Shown: piece after piece, positions 46,798 through 55,807 of the stretch | Position numbering within the stretch: the first letter of the stretch is position 1 | How the letters are laid out: each line of letters begins with the position of its first letter | NCBI RefSeq assembly: GCF_026013365.1 | Contig: NZ_JAPDOE010000001.1 | Span: forward strand, 124,001-188,000 | Origin: Paenibacillus sp. LS1 | GTDB lineage: Bacteria > Bacillota > Bacilli > Paenibacillales > Paenibacillaceae | Length of the DNA stretch: 64,000 bases | Direction of reading: 5' to 3' | Position numbers and translations under genes: made by a program | The notes under the pieces: generated by a model | Seen by the model: only the letters and a program-made list of their open reading frames with translations | Told to the model about the DNA's origin: nothing | The model's database searches: none

Positions 46798-48407
46798 TTG
46801 TAGATGATGAAGAGATCATTACGGACAGTCTCTATGAAACGTTTGCGAGACATATGCCTGATCGGCTTGATGTATGCAAGGCTTATTCCGCGACGGAAGC
46901 TTTGTCTTGGATGCGCAGATCAAGAATCGACATCGTCCTAACGGACATCCGTATGCCGGGTATAAGTGGTCTTGAACTGACGGAGCAGATTCAAGCCAGT
47001 TGGCCCAATTGTCGTGTCATTTTTCTCACAGGACATAGCGATTTTGATTATGCCTATCGAGCTTTTCAGATGTCCAATGTGCGTTATTTACTCAAAACGG
47101 AAGGCTATGACAAGGTGATGTCTGTTGTCGAAAATGTGATGGAAGAGATCCGGCAGAGTCACAGTATGCTTAAATTATTGGAACGATCTCGTGAAGTCAA
47201 CTCCCAGCTTGCAGTAATTCAGCAAGAGGAGTATTTGCGTAAGCTACTTCAGGATTGTACGGTAATGATCTCTTCTCCGTTAGAACTGCAAAATGAATTA
47301 ACTAAACGAGACATTCCCTTGCAGGTGAACTCGCCAGTGTATCTCATACTGGGTCGGTTTAACACCCCACCAGAAACAGGATCGGAGCTCACACAACTCC
47401 AGGAATCTGTGCGCATTATCGGCTCTTCGCTAATGCATGAGCGTACAGTGTACGTCAGTGTAACGGATCATCATGGGGATACGATCTGGCTGCTTCAGCC
47501 GAAGCAGGAGCAAGAGATGGCGAATGATAAGCTTGTACGATTCCTAGAGGGTACATTGGAACTGATACAGGAAGCTTGCATGGTATCCCTTGGCGTATCC
47601 ATTGCATTTTCATTAAGTGGGCGAAGCTGCAGTTGGTCCGAGTTAACCAAACAATATGAACGTCTGAGATTAATTCAGTGGATGAAAATTGGAGACGGTG
47701 TATCCATGGTACTCACGGATCTTCGCAATGATCTTTCGGCTGGTGTACCCAAAGAATCCATACGTCTCTCAAGTCGAATCGAGATTATGTCGGGCTATTT
47801 GGAAACGGGACGAATCCAGCCATTTTACGATAGTTTTGAGGAGCTTGCGGGCGAACTGTTACAACAGGATATTACGATGGAACGTGCGATGGAGACATAC
47901 TACCATCTGGCATTGTTGTTGCATTCGACGATCAATCGATGGGGGCTCCAGGATAAAATACCGGATCAACGAAGTTTGCTTCATTTGGGGGAGTATACAT
48001 GCATGAAGGATGCTGTACAATATCTCTACCTTGTTGCCGACGAACTAGTCCGTTTTAAGAGATCGAATGAACAAGAACGCGCCAACATCGTAATTCATTC
48101 CTTGTGCAGTTACGTTAAGGAGAATCTTGAGAAAGATCTCTCGCTGGTAAGATTGGCTGAACTTCATCATTTTAACCCATCATATCTGTCGCGATTCTTC
48201 AAGCAGGAAATGGGAATCAACGTGTCAGAGTTCATTGATGACTGCCGAATAAGGAGAGCCAAAGAATTGCTTCAGAACACGAATCTCATGGTGCGTGAGG
48301 TTGCACTTCAAGTGGGGTACGAGGCTGCGCATTCATTTACTAGACTTTTCAAGAAACTAACGGGAATGACCCCGCAGGAATACCGAGAATCTCTTCTGGT
48401 ACGCTAG
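46782..48407 (+). CDS. Response regulator, YesN family (REC plus AraC HTH)
   Basis: A 541-aa response regulator. The receiver at residues 1-120 has Asp8 and Asp9, phosphoacceptor Asp55 (IVLTDIRMPGISG), Thr in VIFLTGHSDF and Lys in YLLKTEGYD, so it is intact. A long helical linker region (130-435) precedes the C-terminal AraC double HTH (VRLAELHHFNPSYLSRFFKQEMGINVSEFIDDCRIRRAKELLQNTNLMVREVALQVGYEAAHSFTRLFKKLTGMTPQEYR). It probably activates the binding protein and ABC genes nearby. A terminator follows. Confidence 0.93.
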   Translation: MYRLLIVDDEEIITDSLYETFARHMPDRLDVCKAYSATEALSWMRRSRIDIVLTDIRMPGISGLELTEQIQASWPNCRVIFLTGHSDFDYAYRAFQMSNVRYLLKTEGYDKVMSVVENVMEEIRQSHSMLKLLERSREVNSQLAVIQQEEYLRKLLQDCTVMISSPLELQNELTKRDIPLQVNSPVYLILGRFNTPPETGSELTQLQESVRIIGSSLMHERTVYVSVTDHHGDTIWLLQPKQEQEMANDKLVRFLEGTLELIQEACMVSLGVSIAFSLSGRSCSWSELTKQYERLRLIQWMKIGDGVSMVLTDLRNDLSAGVPKESIRLSSRIEIMSGYLETGRIQPFYDSFEELAGELLQQDITMERAMETYYHLALLLHSTINRWGLQDKIPDQRSLLHLGEYTCMKDAVQYLYLVADELVRFKRSNEQERANIVIHSLCSYVKENLEKDLSLVRLAELHHFNPSYLSRFFKQEMGINVSEFIDDCRIRRAKELLQNTNLMVREVALQVGYEAAHSFTRLFKKLTGMTPQEYRESLLVR

Positions 48408-48456
48408 ATATGAATCATGCCGAAAGGGCATAAACCACAGTCAATTCAGACAATGC

Positions 48457-48491
48457 AAAAACCGCAGGGAGAACAAATCCTGCGGTTTTTT
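48457..48491. terminator. Terminator between convergent genes
   Basis: AAAACCGCAGG pairs with CCTGCGGTTTT over a 10-nt loop, followed by TTTG. Confidence 0.9.
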
Positions 48492-48537
48492 GTGGTTGAT
48501 ATTCAATGGATGAACATACAAATTCGGAGATTCGCTC

Positions 48538-49305
48538 TTAAGCGGAGTGGATTTTTTGACGTCTATAGGCATTTGGACTTGAGCCAGCATACGTTTTGAA
48601 CTTTTTATAAAACCAATCGATGTCTTTATAACCTACTTCAACAGCAATCTCGTATATTCGCAGATTGGTGGATGACAGAAGCTGCTGGGCTTTTTCCATA
48701 CGTTGCTCGAGCATGTAATCATTGAAAGACATCTTTTCTTCCAGCTTGAACTTCTGTCCAAGGTACGCGCAGTTAAAATGAAGCATGTCAGAGATCTTCT
48801 TCAGCGTGATTTCATCACCCAGATGCTCCCGAACATAGTCTTTGACAATACGAATGACATGGCTTGAATGCATGGGCTTACCGTTCATTTGAACGGGTGT
48901 TTTGAAGAACGACGACGTTTTGTGTGCCGGGTCGGTTTCAAGGTGAGATCTAAGTGCATGCAGACTGTTAAGTAAAGAAGAAGGACTAACAGGATACGGG
49001 AGATAATCATTTACCTGATACGTCAGGGCTTTGCGTACGAACCTGAAGTGATCTCTTCCACCCATCAGGAGAATAGGTATCTGACTTTTTTTTCGAATGT
49101 CATTGCATAACCAGAGCCCCGCGGTATCAAACCTCTCTGTATGTACCATAACAAGGGAAAAGTCTCGTTCTGACAATGCAGTCAAAGCCTCAGACGATGA
49201 GAACACACAATTTCCTACGGTGTACTGGGATTTGCTCCTTTGCAGAAGCTGCTGCAACTCTCCGCACAAACGATGGCTGAAATCCACAAGTAAAATGTCA
49301 TACAT
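48538..49305 (-). CDS. AraC-family regulator with a degenerate receiver domain
   Basis: A 255-aa protein. The N-terminal 115 residues follow the receiver fold (MYDILLVDFSHRLCGELQQLL, FSLVMVHTERFDTAGLWLCNDIRKKSQIPILLMGGRD, QVNDYLPYPVSP). The phosphorylation apparatus is gone: only Asp8 of the acidic pair, His55 at the phosphoacceptor, Gly at the Thr position, Tyr at the Lys position. The C terminus is an intact AraC double HTH (HFNCAYLGQKFKLEEKMSFNDYMLEQRMEKAQQLLSS). It is divergent from the 49580 operon and most likely controls it in a phosphorylation-independent way. ATG 49305 is chosen over GTG 49320. Confidence 0.87.
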   Translation of the reverse strand: MYDILLVDFSHRLCGELQQLLQRSKSQYTVGNCVFSSSEALTALSERDFSLVMVHTERFDTAGLWLCNDIRKKSQIPILLMGGRDHFRFVRKALTYQVNDYLPYPVSPSSLLNSLHALRSHLETDPAHKTSSFFKTPVQMNGKPMHSSHVIRIVKDYVREHLGDEITLKKISDMLHFNCAYLGQKFKLEEKMSFNDYMLEQRMEKAQQLLSSTNLRIYEIAVEVGYKDIDWFYKKFKTYAGSSPNAYRRQKIHSA

Positions 49306-49518
49306 GAAGTAATACCTCACCTTCTCCTAAATTTCAATCTAATTAATCAACTGAAATATGGCTTGATTTTATTATGCGAATAAAAGAAAGCGCATACAAT
49401 GTGCATATTTTTGTAGACAGTGCATTTCTTTACCAATTAAAACCTATAATGCACTTTGCTCGCACAAAATTACGAGAATCTATATTCACTCCGGGTAAAC
49501 ATCTGTATTCTGGCAGGT

Positions 49519-49532
49519 TGTTTGCGCTTTCA
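49519..49532 (-). promoter_or_regulatory. Strong cre site before the long operon
   Basis: On the minus strand TGAAAGCGCAAACA; with flanking A it fits the cre consensus WTGNAANCGNWNNCW completely. It is 47 bp upstream of ATG 49580. A weaker AGAAAGCGCATACA lies at 49385-49398. Confidence 0.7.
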
Positions 49533-49579
49533 TTTGAACGATACACTGTGAGAGCAAAAGACAATCAGGGGGGAAGACG

Positions 49580-50935
49580 ATGAGAAAAAACAAGTTCATG
49601 CTACTGAGCCTGGTATTTGCGGTCTTGTTGGTGATTGCTGCATGCAGTTCTGCACCTACCGCTCAACCCGAGCCGGAAAAGACAACACCACAGGAGGAAC
49701 AAAAACCCGCGGAAACTGAACCAAAGAATGAAAACTCTACGCCAGAAATGGATTTTGACATGGGCGGCAGAACGATCAAAGTGGTTGCTTGGTGGGACAT
49801 GGAAATACAGGGGAACAACCCGGACAACATTCAACGCCTTGAGAATCTCGAAGCGCTGAAGAAAAAACACAACTTTAATATTGAATACGTTTCTATCGAT
49901 TTTGGCGAATATCAGGAAAAGGTGGTTGCTTCCCTGATGGCCGGTGAACCGCTTGGCGATCTGGTGAGATTGGGCAAAAACTATGCCATTCCGGCATTGA
50001 CCAAACAGGATCTGTTATGGCCGGTGGATGATTATATTAAAAACGACAAGGTATTCAACCAGAAAACAACCAAGGAATACATGCAGTATGAAGGCAAAGG
50101 TTATGGCTTTACCGAGGACCAGTCCTCGTTTATCAACGGAATTTTCTATAATCGCACGCTTATGCAAGAGCTCGGCCTGAAGCCACTTCAGGAGTATGTG
50201 GATGCCGATGAATGGAACTGGGATACATTCATCAGCGTTGCAAAGCAAGCGAACAAGGATCGAAACAATGATGGCAAGCTGGACACCTGGGGACTCGCTC
50301 AAACGGGCTTGCTGGAACCGATTCTGTATTCCAACGAGGCTTCTCTGACCAATGAGGATAAGCAGAACCTGGAAGATCCAAAAACGAAAGAAGCGTTGAA
50401 CTTCCTGTCCAAACTGGCTACCGAGAAGGTCGGAAGAGCTTCTGAGGGCGGCGACTGGACAGAGCCATCCACGTTCTTCCGGCAAGGTAACACCTTGATG
50501 TATTCAGGTGCGATGTACGAAGTCGAAGGCATTATGACGGATATGAAGGATTATGATATTGGTTTTGTACCGTTTCCAAAAGGTCCAAGTGCAACAGCGT
50601 ATCACTCCGGTGAGTCACGTTACCAGGCTATAACGATTCCTAAAGCGGTAGAGAATCCGGAACAACTGATGTACATCTGGGAGAAAATTAACGAGATCGA
50701 TTCGATCTATGAGTATCCGGGGCAATCCACACTGGAGACACATCTGACCGATGAAGCAGATATCAACAACGCCAGAGAGGTTGCGGAAGGTATGTTGGTT
50801 CTAGACCATAACACATTCCCGTCTTTGCCTTTCTGGGACTTTGACGCAGAGCTCAAAGAAGGGGTATCCGTATCTACGTTGATCGAGAAATACAAGGCTC
50901 CTTTCCAGGCTGCGATTGATGAGGTATACAAATAA
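49580..50935 (+). CDS. Sugar-binding lipoprotein
   Basis: A 451-aa family 1 binding protein. The signal peptide ends in LLVIAAC with a lipobox; a Pro/Glu/Thr-rich linker follows (residues 23-50), then the binding fold (GGRTIKVVAWWDMEIQGNN, VVASLMAGEPLGDLVRLGKNYAIPAL, WNWDTFISVAKQANKDRNNDGKLDTWGLAQTG). It is the first gene of the long ABC operon with a cre site and a strong RBS (GGGGGGAAG). A hairpin follows, so it is likely made in excess of the other subunits, as usual for binding proteins. Confidence 0.93.
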   Translation: MRKNKFMLLSLVFAVLLVIAACSSAPTAQPEPEKTTPQEEQKPAETEPKNENSTPEMDFDMGGRTIKVVAWWDMEIQGNNPDNIQRLENLEALKKKHNFNIEYVSIDFGEYQEKVVASLMAGEPLGDLVRLGKNYAIPALTKQDLLWPVDDYIKNDKVFNQKTTKEYMQYEGKGYGFTEDQSSFINGIFYNRTLMQELGLKPLQEYVDADEWNWDTFISVAKQANKDRNNDGKLDTWGLAQTGLLEPILYSNEASLTNEDKQNLEDPKTKEALNFLSKLATEKVGRASEGGDWTEPSTFFRQGNTLMYSGAMYEVEGIMTDMKDYDIGFVPFPKGPSATAYHSGESRYQAITIPKAVENPEQLMYIWEKINEIDSIYEYPGQSTLETHLTDEADINNAREVAEGMLVLDHNTFPSLPFWDFDAELKEGVSVSTLIEKYKAPFQAAIDEVYK

Positions 50936-50948
50936 GCATCACGTTACA

Positions 50949-50985
50949 CGGGCAGAACGCACCAGTGAAGGTGCGGTCTGTCCGG
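50949..50985 (+). other. Stem-loop between the first two operon genes
   Basis: CGGGCAGAACGCACC pairs with GGTGCGGTCTGTCCGG; no T tail follows. It is likely an RNA-stabilising or attenuating hairpin, not a full terminator. Confidence 0.6.
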
Positions 50986-51040
50986 GTTAGTCAATCGTCC
51001 AGTTCTCGCAACACTTAGAGGAAAGGGGATACATTCAAAC

Positions 51041-53938
51041 ATGCGGTCACGTAAGAAAAAGGGACTAATCCTGGTTCTTGTCCTGGCCTTGGTGCTCTCC
51101 ATATGGACACTATATCCATCGCGGGATCGTAATCCGGGAACGGTACATGCGCTTGAGGACTTTGAGGCGGTATCGGGGACCGAGGATTCATTCAGTTATG
51201 AGCATTATCTGACTGCTCATGACAATACGGCCAAACCGGATGAAATTGTACGCATCGAAGGTGAATCTTATGTTCAGGCAGAGGATGGGGAATTTGAGGT
51301 TGTGCAAGGGTACGCCGGATTAGACGGAAGTGCCGTAATTACGCCGGAAACCGGAACCATCCGCTGGGAAGTTCCCGTTCAGGTGAGCGGTTTGTACAAC
51401 ATTCGCATTCACTATTATCCCGTAGAAGGCAAAAGCTCAGGAATCGAACGCAGGCTTGAGCTTAACGGTAAGGTCCCGTTCAGAGGGGCCGATATTCTTC
51501 TGTTTGACAGAGTATGGGGGAATCGCGAGGATAACGTCCGACAGGACGATCGTGGCAATGACCTCAGACCAAGACAAGTGGAACAGCCCGAATGGCAGCT
51601 GACCTCCTTCAAGGATAGCGCAGGGTACTTCGAGGAACCGTTTCAGTTTTATTTTGACAAAGGCAATCAGCAGTTATCGCTCACTTCATTAAGAGAAAGC
51701 ATGGCAATTGATTATATCGAGCTGTACCAGGAAAGCGAAGTTCCTTCCTATGCAGAGCTGGAGCAGACCTATGTCTCACGTGGCTTGAAAGAAGCCGCTC
51801 CTGTCATGCTGAAAGTACAGGGGGAGGAGGCTGTCAGCAAGTCATCTCCTACACTGGCACCGATCTCGGACCGATCAAGCCCTTCACTGGAGCCTTATAA
51901 TGTATCGAAAATTCGGATGAACGCCATCGGGGGCATTAACTGGAAGCTGCCGGGCGAATGGATTGAGTGGGAAATCGACGTGCCGGAAGACGGACTGTAC
52001 CAACTCGCTCTTAAGGTGAAACAGGATCAATTGCGTGGGATCTATGCCACCCGCAGTCTGACGATTAACGGCGAAGTTCCGTTCAAGGAAATGAAACGCA
52101 TTCGATTTAACTACAGCCCGGCTTGGCAAACTCAGGTCTTGGGTTCGGGAGAAGATCAGCCATATCAGTTTCATCTGGAAAAAGGGAAACACCGAATCCG
52201 AATGACGGTTACACTTGGCGACATCGCTCCGCTGCTGCGGACCGTGGAATCCAGCGTGCTGGAACTGAATGAGATGTATCGCAAAATATTAATGATCACC
52301 TCCAATAGTCCGGACCCACTGCGGGATTACCAGCTGGAACGGCGTATTCCGGAGATGACGGAGGTGTTTGAACGACAAGCTGACACCTTGCGCTCTGTTG
52401 CAGATTACCTGGAAAAGGCCACGGGTGAGCAAAGTGACAAAGTGGCCGTACTGCACGCCATGGTACTGCAGCTTGAAGATATGGCGGCCAGACCAGAGAC
52501 GGTTCCCAAACGGCTGGATACGTTCAAAATTAACGTAGGCGGTCTCGGCACGTGGATTCTATCGGTACGTGAACAGCCGATTACGTTGGATTACCTTGTC
52601 GTATCTCCGCCGGGTGAATCACTGCCAAAAGCGGAAGCGAGCACCATCCAGCAGGTGAAGCACGAACTGGGCGCATATGTTGCCTCGTATACCGAAGATT
52701 ACGACAGCATTGGTAACGTGGAACAAAAGAAGGATGCCATCACCGTATGGATCACGACCGGACGGGATCAGGCCCAAGTTTTGAAAGGCATGATCGACGA
52801 TTCTTTTACCCCGGATACGGATGTGTCCGTGCAGTTACGTCTCGTTCCGCCTAATATTTTGCTGCCCGCAACACTCTCGGGGGAAGGACCGGATGTAGCC
52901 ATGCAGATGGGCGAGGACATTCCGGTGAACTATGCGATGAGGAATGCAACAGCGGATCTGAGCCAGTTCCCTGATTTTGAGGAAATTTCGGGCAGGTTCC
53001 GCGAAAGTGGATTGACGCCTTACCGCTATAACGACGGGGTATATGCCCTTCCGGAGCAGCAGCATTTTCCAATGCTCTTTTACCGCAAAAATATTCTGAA
53101 TGAACTGGGCCTCGAACCGCCGAAAACGTGGCAGGACGTGTACAACGCCATCGCCGTGCTGCAGAAGCACAACATGGAGTTTTATCTGCCGATAGAGGAT
53201 ACGCTGAACAATGCCAACCTGGTTCCGAATTCAACCTTTGCGATGTTGTTATATCAGAATGACGGAACGTTCTACACCGATGACCAGAAGAAAAGCGCAC
53301 TGGATTCGGAGATTTCTATGGACGCGTTCAAACGCTGGACGCAATTTTATACCAATTACAAGTTTCCGCTCAAAGCCGATTTTCCGAATCGCTTCCGTAC
53401 TGGGGAAATGCCAATCGGGATTGCTGATTACACCACGTATAACATGCTGACGGTTATGGCTCCGGAAATCCGCAATCTCTGGGACTTTACGATTGTTCCG
53501 GGTACACAGCTTCCGGATGGGTCCATAAGGCACGAAGTAGCCAGCGCAACGAGCGCGGTGATGATGCTGGAAAATGCCGACAACAAGGAAGCGGCGTGGA
53601 AGTTCTTGAAGTGGTGGACTGATGAGCAGACCCAGATTGAATACGGGAGAGAAATGGAAGGCCTGATGGGAGCGGCTGCCCGTTATCCGACGGCCAATAT
53701 CGAAGCCTTGAAGCAATTGCCTTGGCCAGTGAAGGATTATCAAAATCTTGAGAAACAATGGGAATGGGTACAGGGAATCCCGCAGCTTCCGGGAGGTTAT
53801 TTCACGGGACGACATCTGGACAACGCCTTCCGCAAGGTGGTCAATGCGAATGAAAATCCGCGTGAAGCCTTATCGGACTATGTGTTGTACATCGATGATG
53901 AAATAGAGTTGAAACGCAAGGAATTTAATCTGAAATAG
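51041..53938 (+). CDS. Carbohydrate-binding modules fused to an ABC solute-binding domain
   Basis: A 965-aa protein. An N-terminal hydrophobic segment (LILVLVLALVLSIWTLYPS) without a lipobox acts as an anchor or signal. Two CBM35/CBM6-like beta-sandwich modules follow, at about 60-235 (EGESYVQAEDGEFEVVQGYAGLDGSAVI...IRWEVPVQVSGLYNIRIHYYPVEG) and 275-400 (ISDRSSPSLEPYNVSKIRMNAIGGINWKLPGEWIEWEIDVPEDGLYQLALKVKQ). A helical segment follows, and from about 565 a family 1 binding domain (ITVWITTGRDQAQVLKGMIDDSFTPDTDVSVQLRLVP). A plain binding protein has about 430 residues. It is likely a surface glycan-capturing subunit of the importer (inference). Confidence 0.85.
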   Translation: MRSRKKKGLILVLVLALVLSIWTLYPSRDRNPGTVHALEDFEAVSGTEDSFSYEHYLTAHDNTAKPDEIVRIEGESYVQAEDGEFEVVQGYAGLDGSAVITPETGTIRWEVPVQVSGLYNIRIHYYPVEGKSSGIERRLELNGKVPFRGADILLFDRVWGNREDNVRQDDRGNDLRPRQVEQPEWQLTSFKDSAGYFEEPFQFYFDKGNQQLSLTSLRESMAIDYIELYQESEVPSYAELEQTYVSRGLKEAAPVMLKVQGEEAVSKSSPTLAPISDRSSPSLEPYNVSKIRMNAIGGINWKLPGEWIEWEIDVPEDGLYQLALKVKQDQLRGIYATRSLTINGEVPFKEMKRIRFNYSPAWQTQVLGSGEDQPYQFHLEKGKHRIRMTVTLGDIAPLLRTVESSVLELNEMYRKILMITSNSPDPLRDYQLERRIPEMTEVFERQADTLRSVADYLEKATGEQSDKVAVLHAMVLQLEDMAARPETVPKRLDTFKINVGGLGTWILSVREQPITLDYLVVSPPGESLPKAEASTIQQVKHELGAYVASYTEDYDSIGNVEQKKDAITVWITTGRDQAQVLKGMIDDSFTPDTDVSVQLRLVPPNILLPATLSGEGPDVAMQMGEDIPVNYAMRNATADLSQFPDFEEISGRFRESGLTPYRYNDGVYALPEQQHFPMLFYRKNILNELGLEPPKTWQDVYNAIAVLQKHNMEFYLPIEDTLNNANLVPNSTFAMLLYQNDGTFYTDDQKKSALDSEISMDAFKRWTQFYTNYKFPLKADFPNRFRTGEMPIGIADYTTYNMLTVMAPEIRNLWDFTIVPGTQLPDGSIRHEVASATSAVMMLENADNKEAAWKFLKWWTDEQTQIEYGREMEGLMGAAARYPTANIEALKQLPWPVKDYQNLEKQWEWVQGIPQLPGGYFTGRHLDNAFRKVVNANENPREALSDYVLYIDDEIELKRKEFNLK

Positions 53939-53957
53939 AGGAAAGGGAGGGTAACGG

Positions 53958-54914
53958 TTGCAAGCTAAAACTACTAAGACAGCCGCCGCTCCTGCCGTCC
54001 ATACCCGCCAGGTCGGCTGGTGGTCCCTATTGAAGCGGGATCTGTATCTCAGCAGGCATTACTATGTGTTGATGGCACCGTTTATGCTGATTTTTTTCAT
54101 GTTTACTGTCATTCCGGTTGGCATTTCACTCGGGCTCAGCTTTTTTCACTTCAATATGCTGGAGCTGCCGCGATTTGTCGGCTGGCAGAACTATTCCCGG
54201 CTTTTTCTGAACGACGACGTATTTCTGATCGCGCTCAAAAACACGCTGCTTTTCGCCGTAATTACAGGCCCTGTCAGTTATGTTGCCTGCTTTTTGTTTG
54301 CCTGGATCATTAATGAGCTGTCTCCTAAAATTCGGGCGGTCATGACACTGGTTTTCTATGCCCCTTCCATATCGGGCAACGTTTTCTTCATCTGGCTGAT
54401 CATCTTCTCGGGTGACAGCTACGGGTATATGAACGGCTTCCTGATGCGCCTTGGCGTCGTACTGGAACCGATCCAATGGCTTGCAGACGAGAAGTATGTA
54501 CTGGCAATCGTCATTATTGTACAGCTGTGGCTGAGCCTGGGAACCAGCTTCCTGGCCTTTATTGCAGGACTGCAAACCATTGATCGTTCTCTGGTTGAAG
54601 CAGGAACCGTAGACGGGATCAAAAACCGCTGGCAAGAGCTCTGGTACATCACCTTGCCTTCGATGAGACCGCAGCTGATGTTTGGTGCGGTAATGCAGAT
54701 TACCGCTTCCTTCGCCGTAGCCGAGATCTCCATCGCACTGGCAGGTTTCCCAAGCGTGAACTATGCGGCACATACCGTTGTCACACATCTGATGGACTTC
54801 GGAACCATTCGTTTCGAGATGGGGTATGCCTCGGCCATCGCAACAGTCCTGTTTGCCCTGATGCTGGGAACGAATATTTTCACGCAAAAAATGCTTAGAA
54901 AGATAGGTGAATGA
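53958..54914 (+). CDS. Carbohydrate ABC importer permease (MalF/UgpA type)
   Basis: A 318-aa membrane protein with six main helices, starting at TTG 53958 after AAAGGGAGGG. The EAA-loop is VEAGTVDGIKNRWQELWYITLPSMRPQLMF. The N terminus, YYVLMAPFMLIFFMFTVIPVGISLGLSFFHFN, is typical of the family. It forms a channel pair with the next gene; both lie 19 bp or less after the fusion binding protein gene. An ATPase is not encoded here; a shared MsmX-type ATPase is expected. Confidence 0.93.
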   Translation: MQAKTTKTAAAPAVHTRQVGWWSLLKRDLYLSRHYYVLMAPFMLIFFMFTVIPVGISLGLSFFHFNMLELPRFVGWQNYSRLFLNDDVFLIALKNTLLFAVITGPVSYVACFLFAWIINELSPKIRAVMTLVFYAPSISGNVFFIWLIIFSGDSYGYMNGFLMRLGVVLEPIQWLADEKYVLAIVIIVQLWLSLGTSFLAFIAGLQTIDRSLVEAGTVDGIKNRWQELWYITLPSMRPQLMFGAVMQITASFAVAEISIALAGFPSVNYAAHTVVTHLMDFGTIRFEMGYASAIATVLFALMLGTNIFTQKMLRKIGE

Positions 54915-55792
54915 CGATGACCAGCAAAGTACGTGCCGTGTTTGGCATGCCAAAAAGGCTTAATCGGTCATTTACCGTCAGCCTGATGTTATTTGCATTG
55001 CTGGGCGTGTTCGGCTCCTTTATGGTGCTTCCGCTCATCTATGCTGTCAACAATGCATTCAAGCCGCTGGATGAGCTGTTTATTTTCCCACCACGCTTCT
55101 GGGTGAACAATCCGACAACGGAGAATTTTGCCGATCTGATCAACCTCATGGGCAATTCGTGGGTGCCGTTATCCCGCTATATTGCCAACACATTGCTCAT
55201 TACGATACTTGGCACAGCGGGGCATATCCTGCTTGCATCTGCAGCGGCTTATCCGCTGGCGAAGTATCGTTTTCCGGGTTCCAAAGTGTTGTTCACCATT
55301 GTCATTCTGTCCCTGATGTTCTCGCCGCATGTTACGGCGATTCCGAACTACATGGTCATGTCCTGGCTTGGCTGGATTAACACTCATGCGTCCATTATTG
55401 TGCCATCACTTGCGTTCTCGCTGGGACTTTTCCTGATGAAACAGTTCATGGAGCAGATTCCCGATGCTTTGCTGGAGGCAGCCAAAATCGACGGAGCCAA
55501 TGAATACCGGATATTCTGGAGCATCGTGATGCCCAATGTGAAGCCGGCATGGCTCACGCTTATGATCCTGCAGTTTCCAGCATTATGGGGAACGGATGGC
55601 GGGAGTTTCATTTACAGTGAAAATCTCAAAACGCTGCATTATGCGCTCAGTCAGATTGTGCAGGGAGGGATTGCAAGAGCCGGTGTAGGTGCGGCTGTTG
55701 CCTTGCTGCTGATGATCGTACCGATCACTCTGTTTATCATCTCTCAGAGCAGTGTTATGCAGACGATGGCCACTTCGGGCATGAAAGAATAG
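54911..55792 (+). CDS. Carbohydrate ABC importer permease (MalG/UgpE type)
   Basis: A 293-aa membrane protein with six helices. The EAA-loop is ALLEAAKIDGANEYRIFWSIVMPNVKPAW. It overlaps the preceding permease gene by 4 bp (ATGA) and is co-translated with it. The N-terminal region MVLPLIYAVNNAFKPLDELFIFPPRFWVNNPTTENFADL is standard for this group. Confidence 0.94.
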   Translation: MTMTSKVRAVFGMPKRLNRSFTVSLMLFALLGVFGSFMVLPLIYAVNNAFKPLDELFIFPPRFWVNNPTTENFADLINLMGNSWVPLSRYIANTLLITILGTAGHILLASAAAYPLAKYRFPGSKVLFTIVILSLMFSPHVTAIPNYMVMSWLGWINTHASIIVPSLAFSLGLFLMKQFMEQIPDALLEAAKIDGANEYRIFWSIVMPNVKPAWLTLMILQFPALWGTDGGSFIYSENLKTLHYALSQIVQGGIARAGVGAAVALLLMIVPITLFIISQSSVMQTMATSGMKE

Positions 55793-55807
55793 AAAGGAGG
55801 CAGCGAG

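Noticed and set aside
49374..49583. 69-codon frame ending over the start of the binding lipoprotein gene
   Set aside because: It has no ribosome binding site, spans the promoter and cre site, and its product resembles nothing; read as regulatory DNA.
54126..54953. 275-codon frame on the minus strand
   Set aside because: It lies opposite a permease gene with conserved EAA loop; composition is Gln/His/Arg-rich, as expected for an antisense frame of a membrane protein gene.
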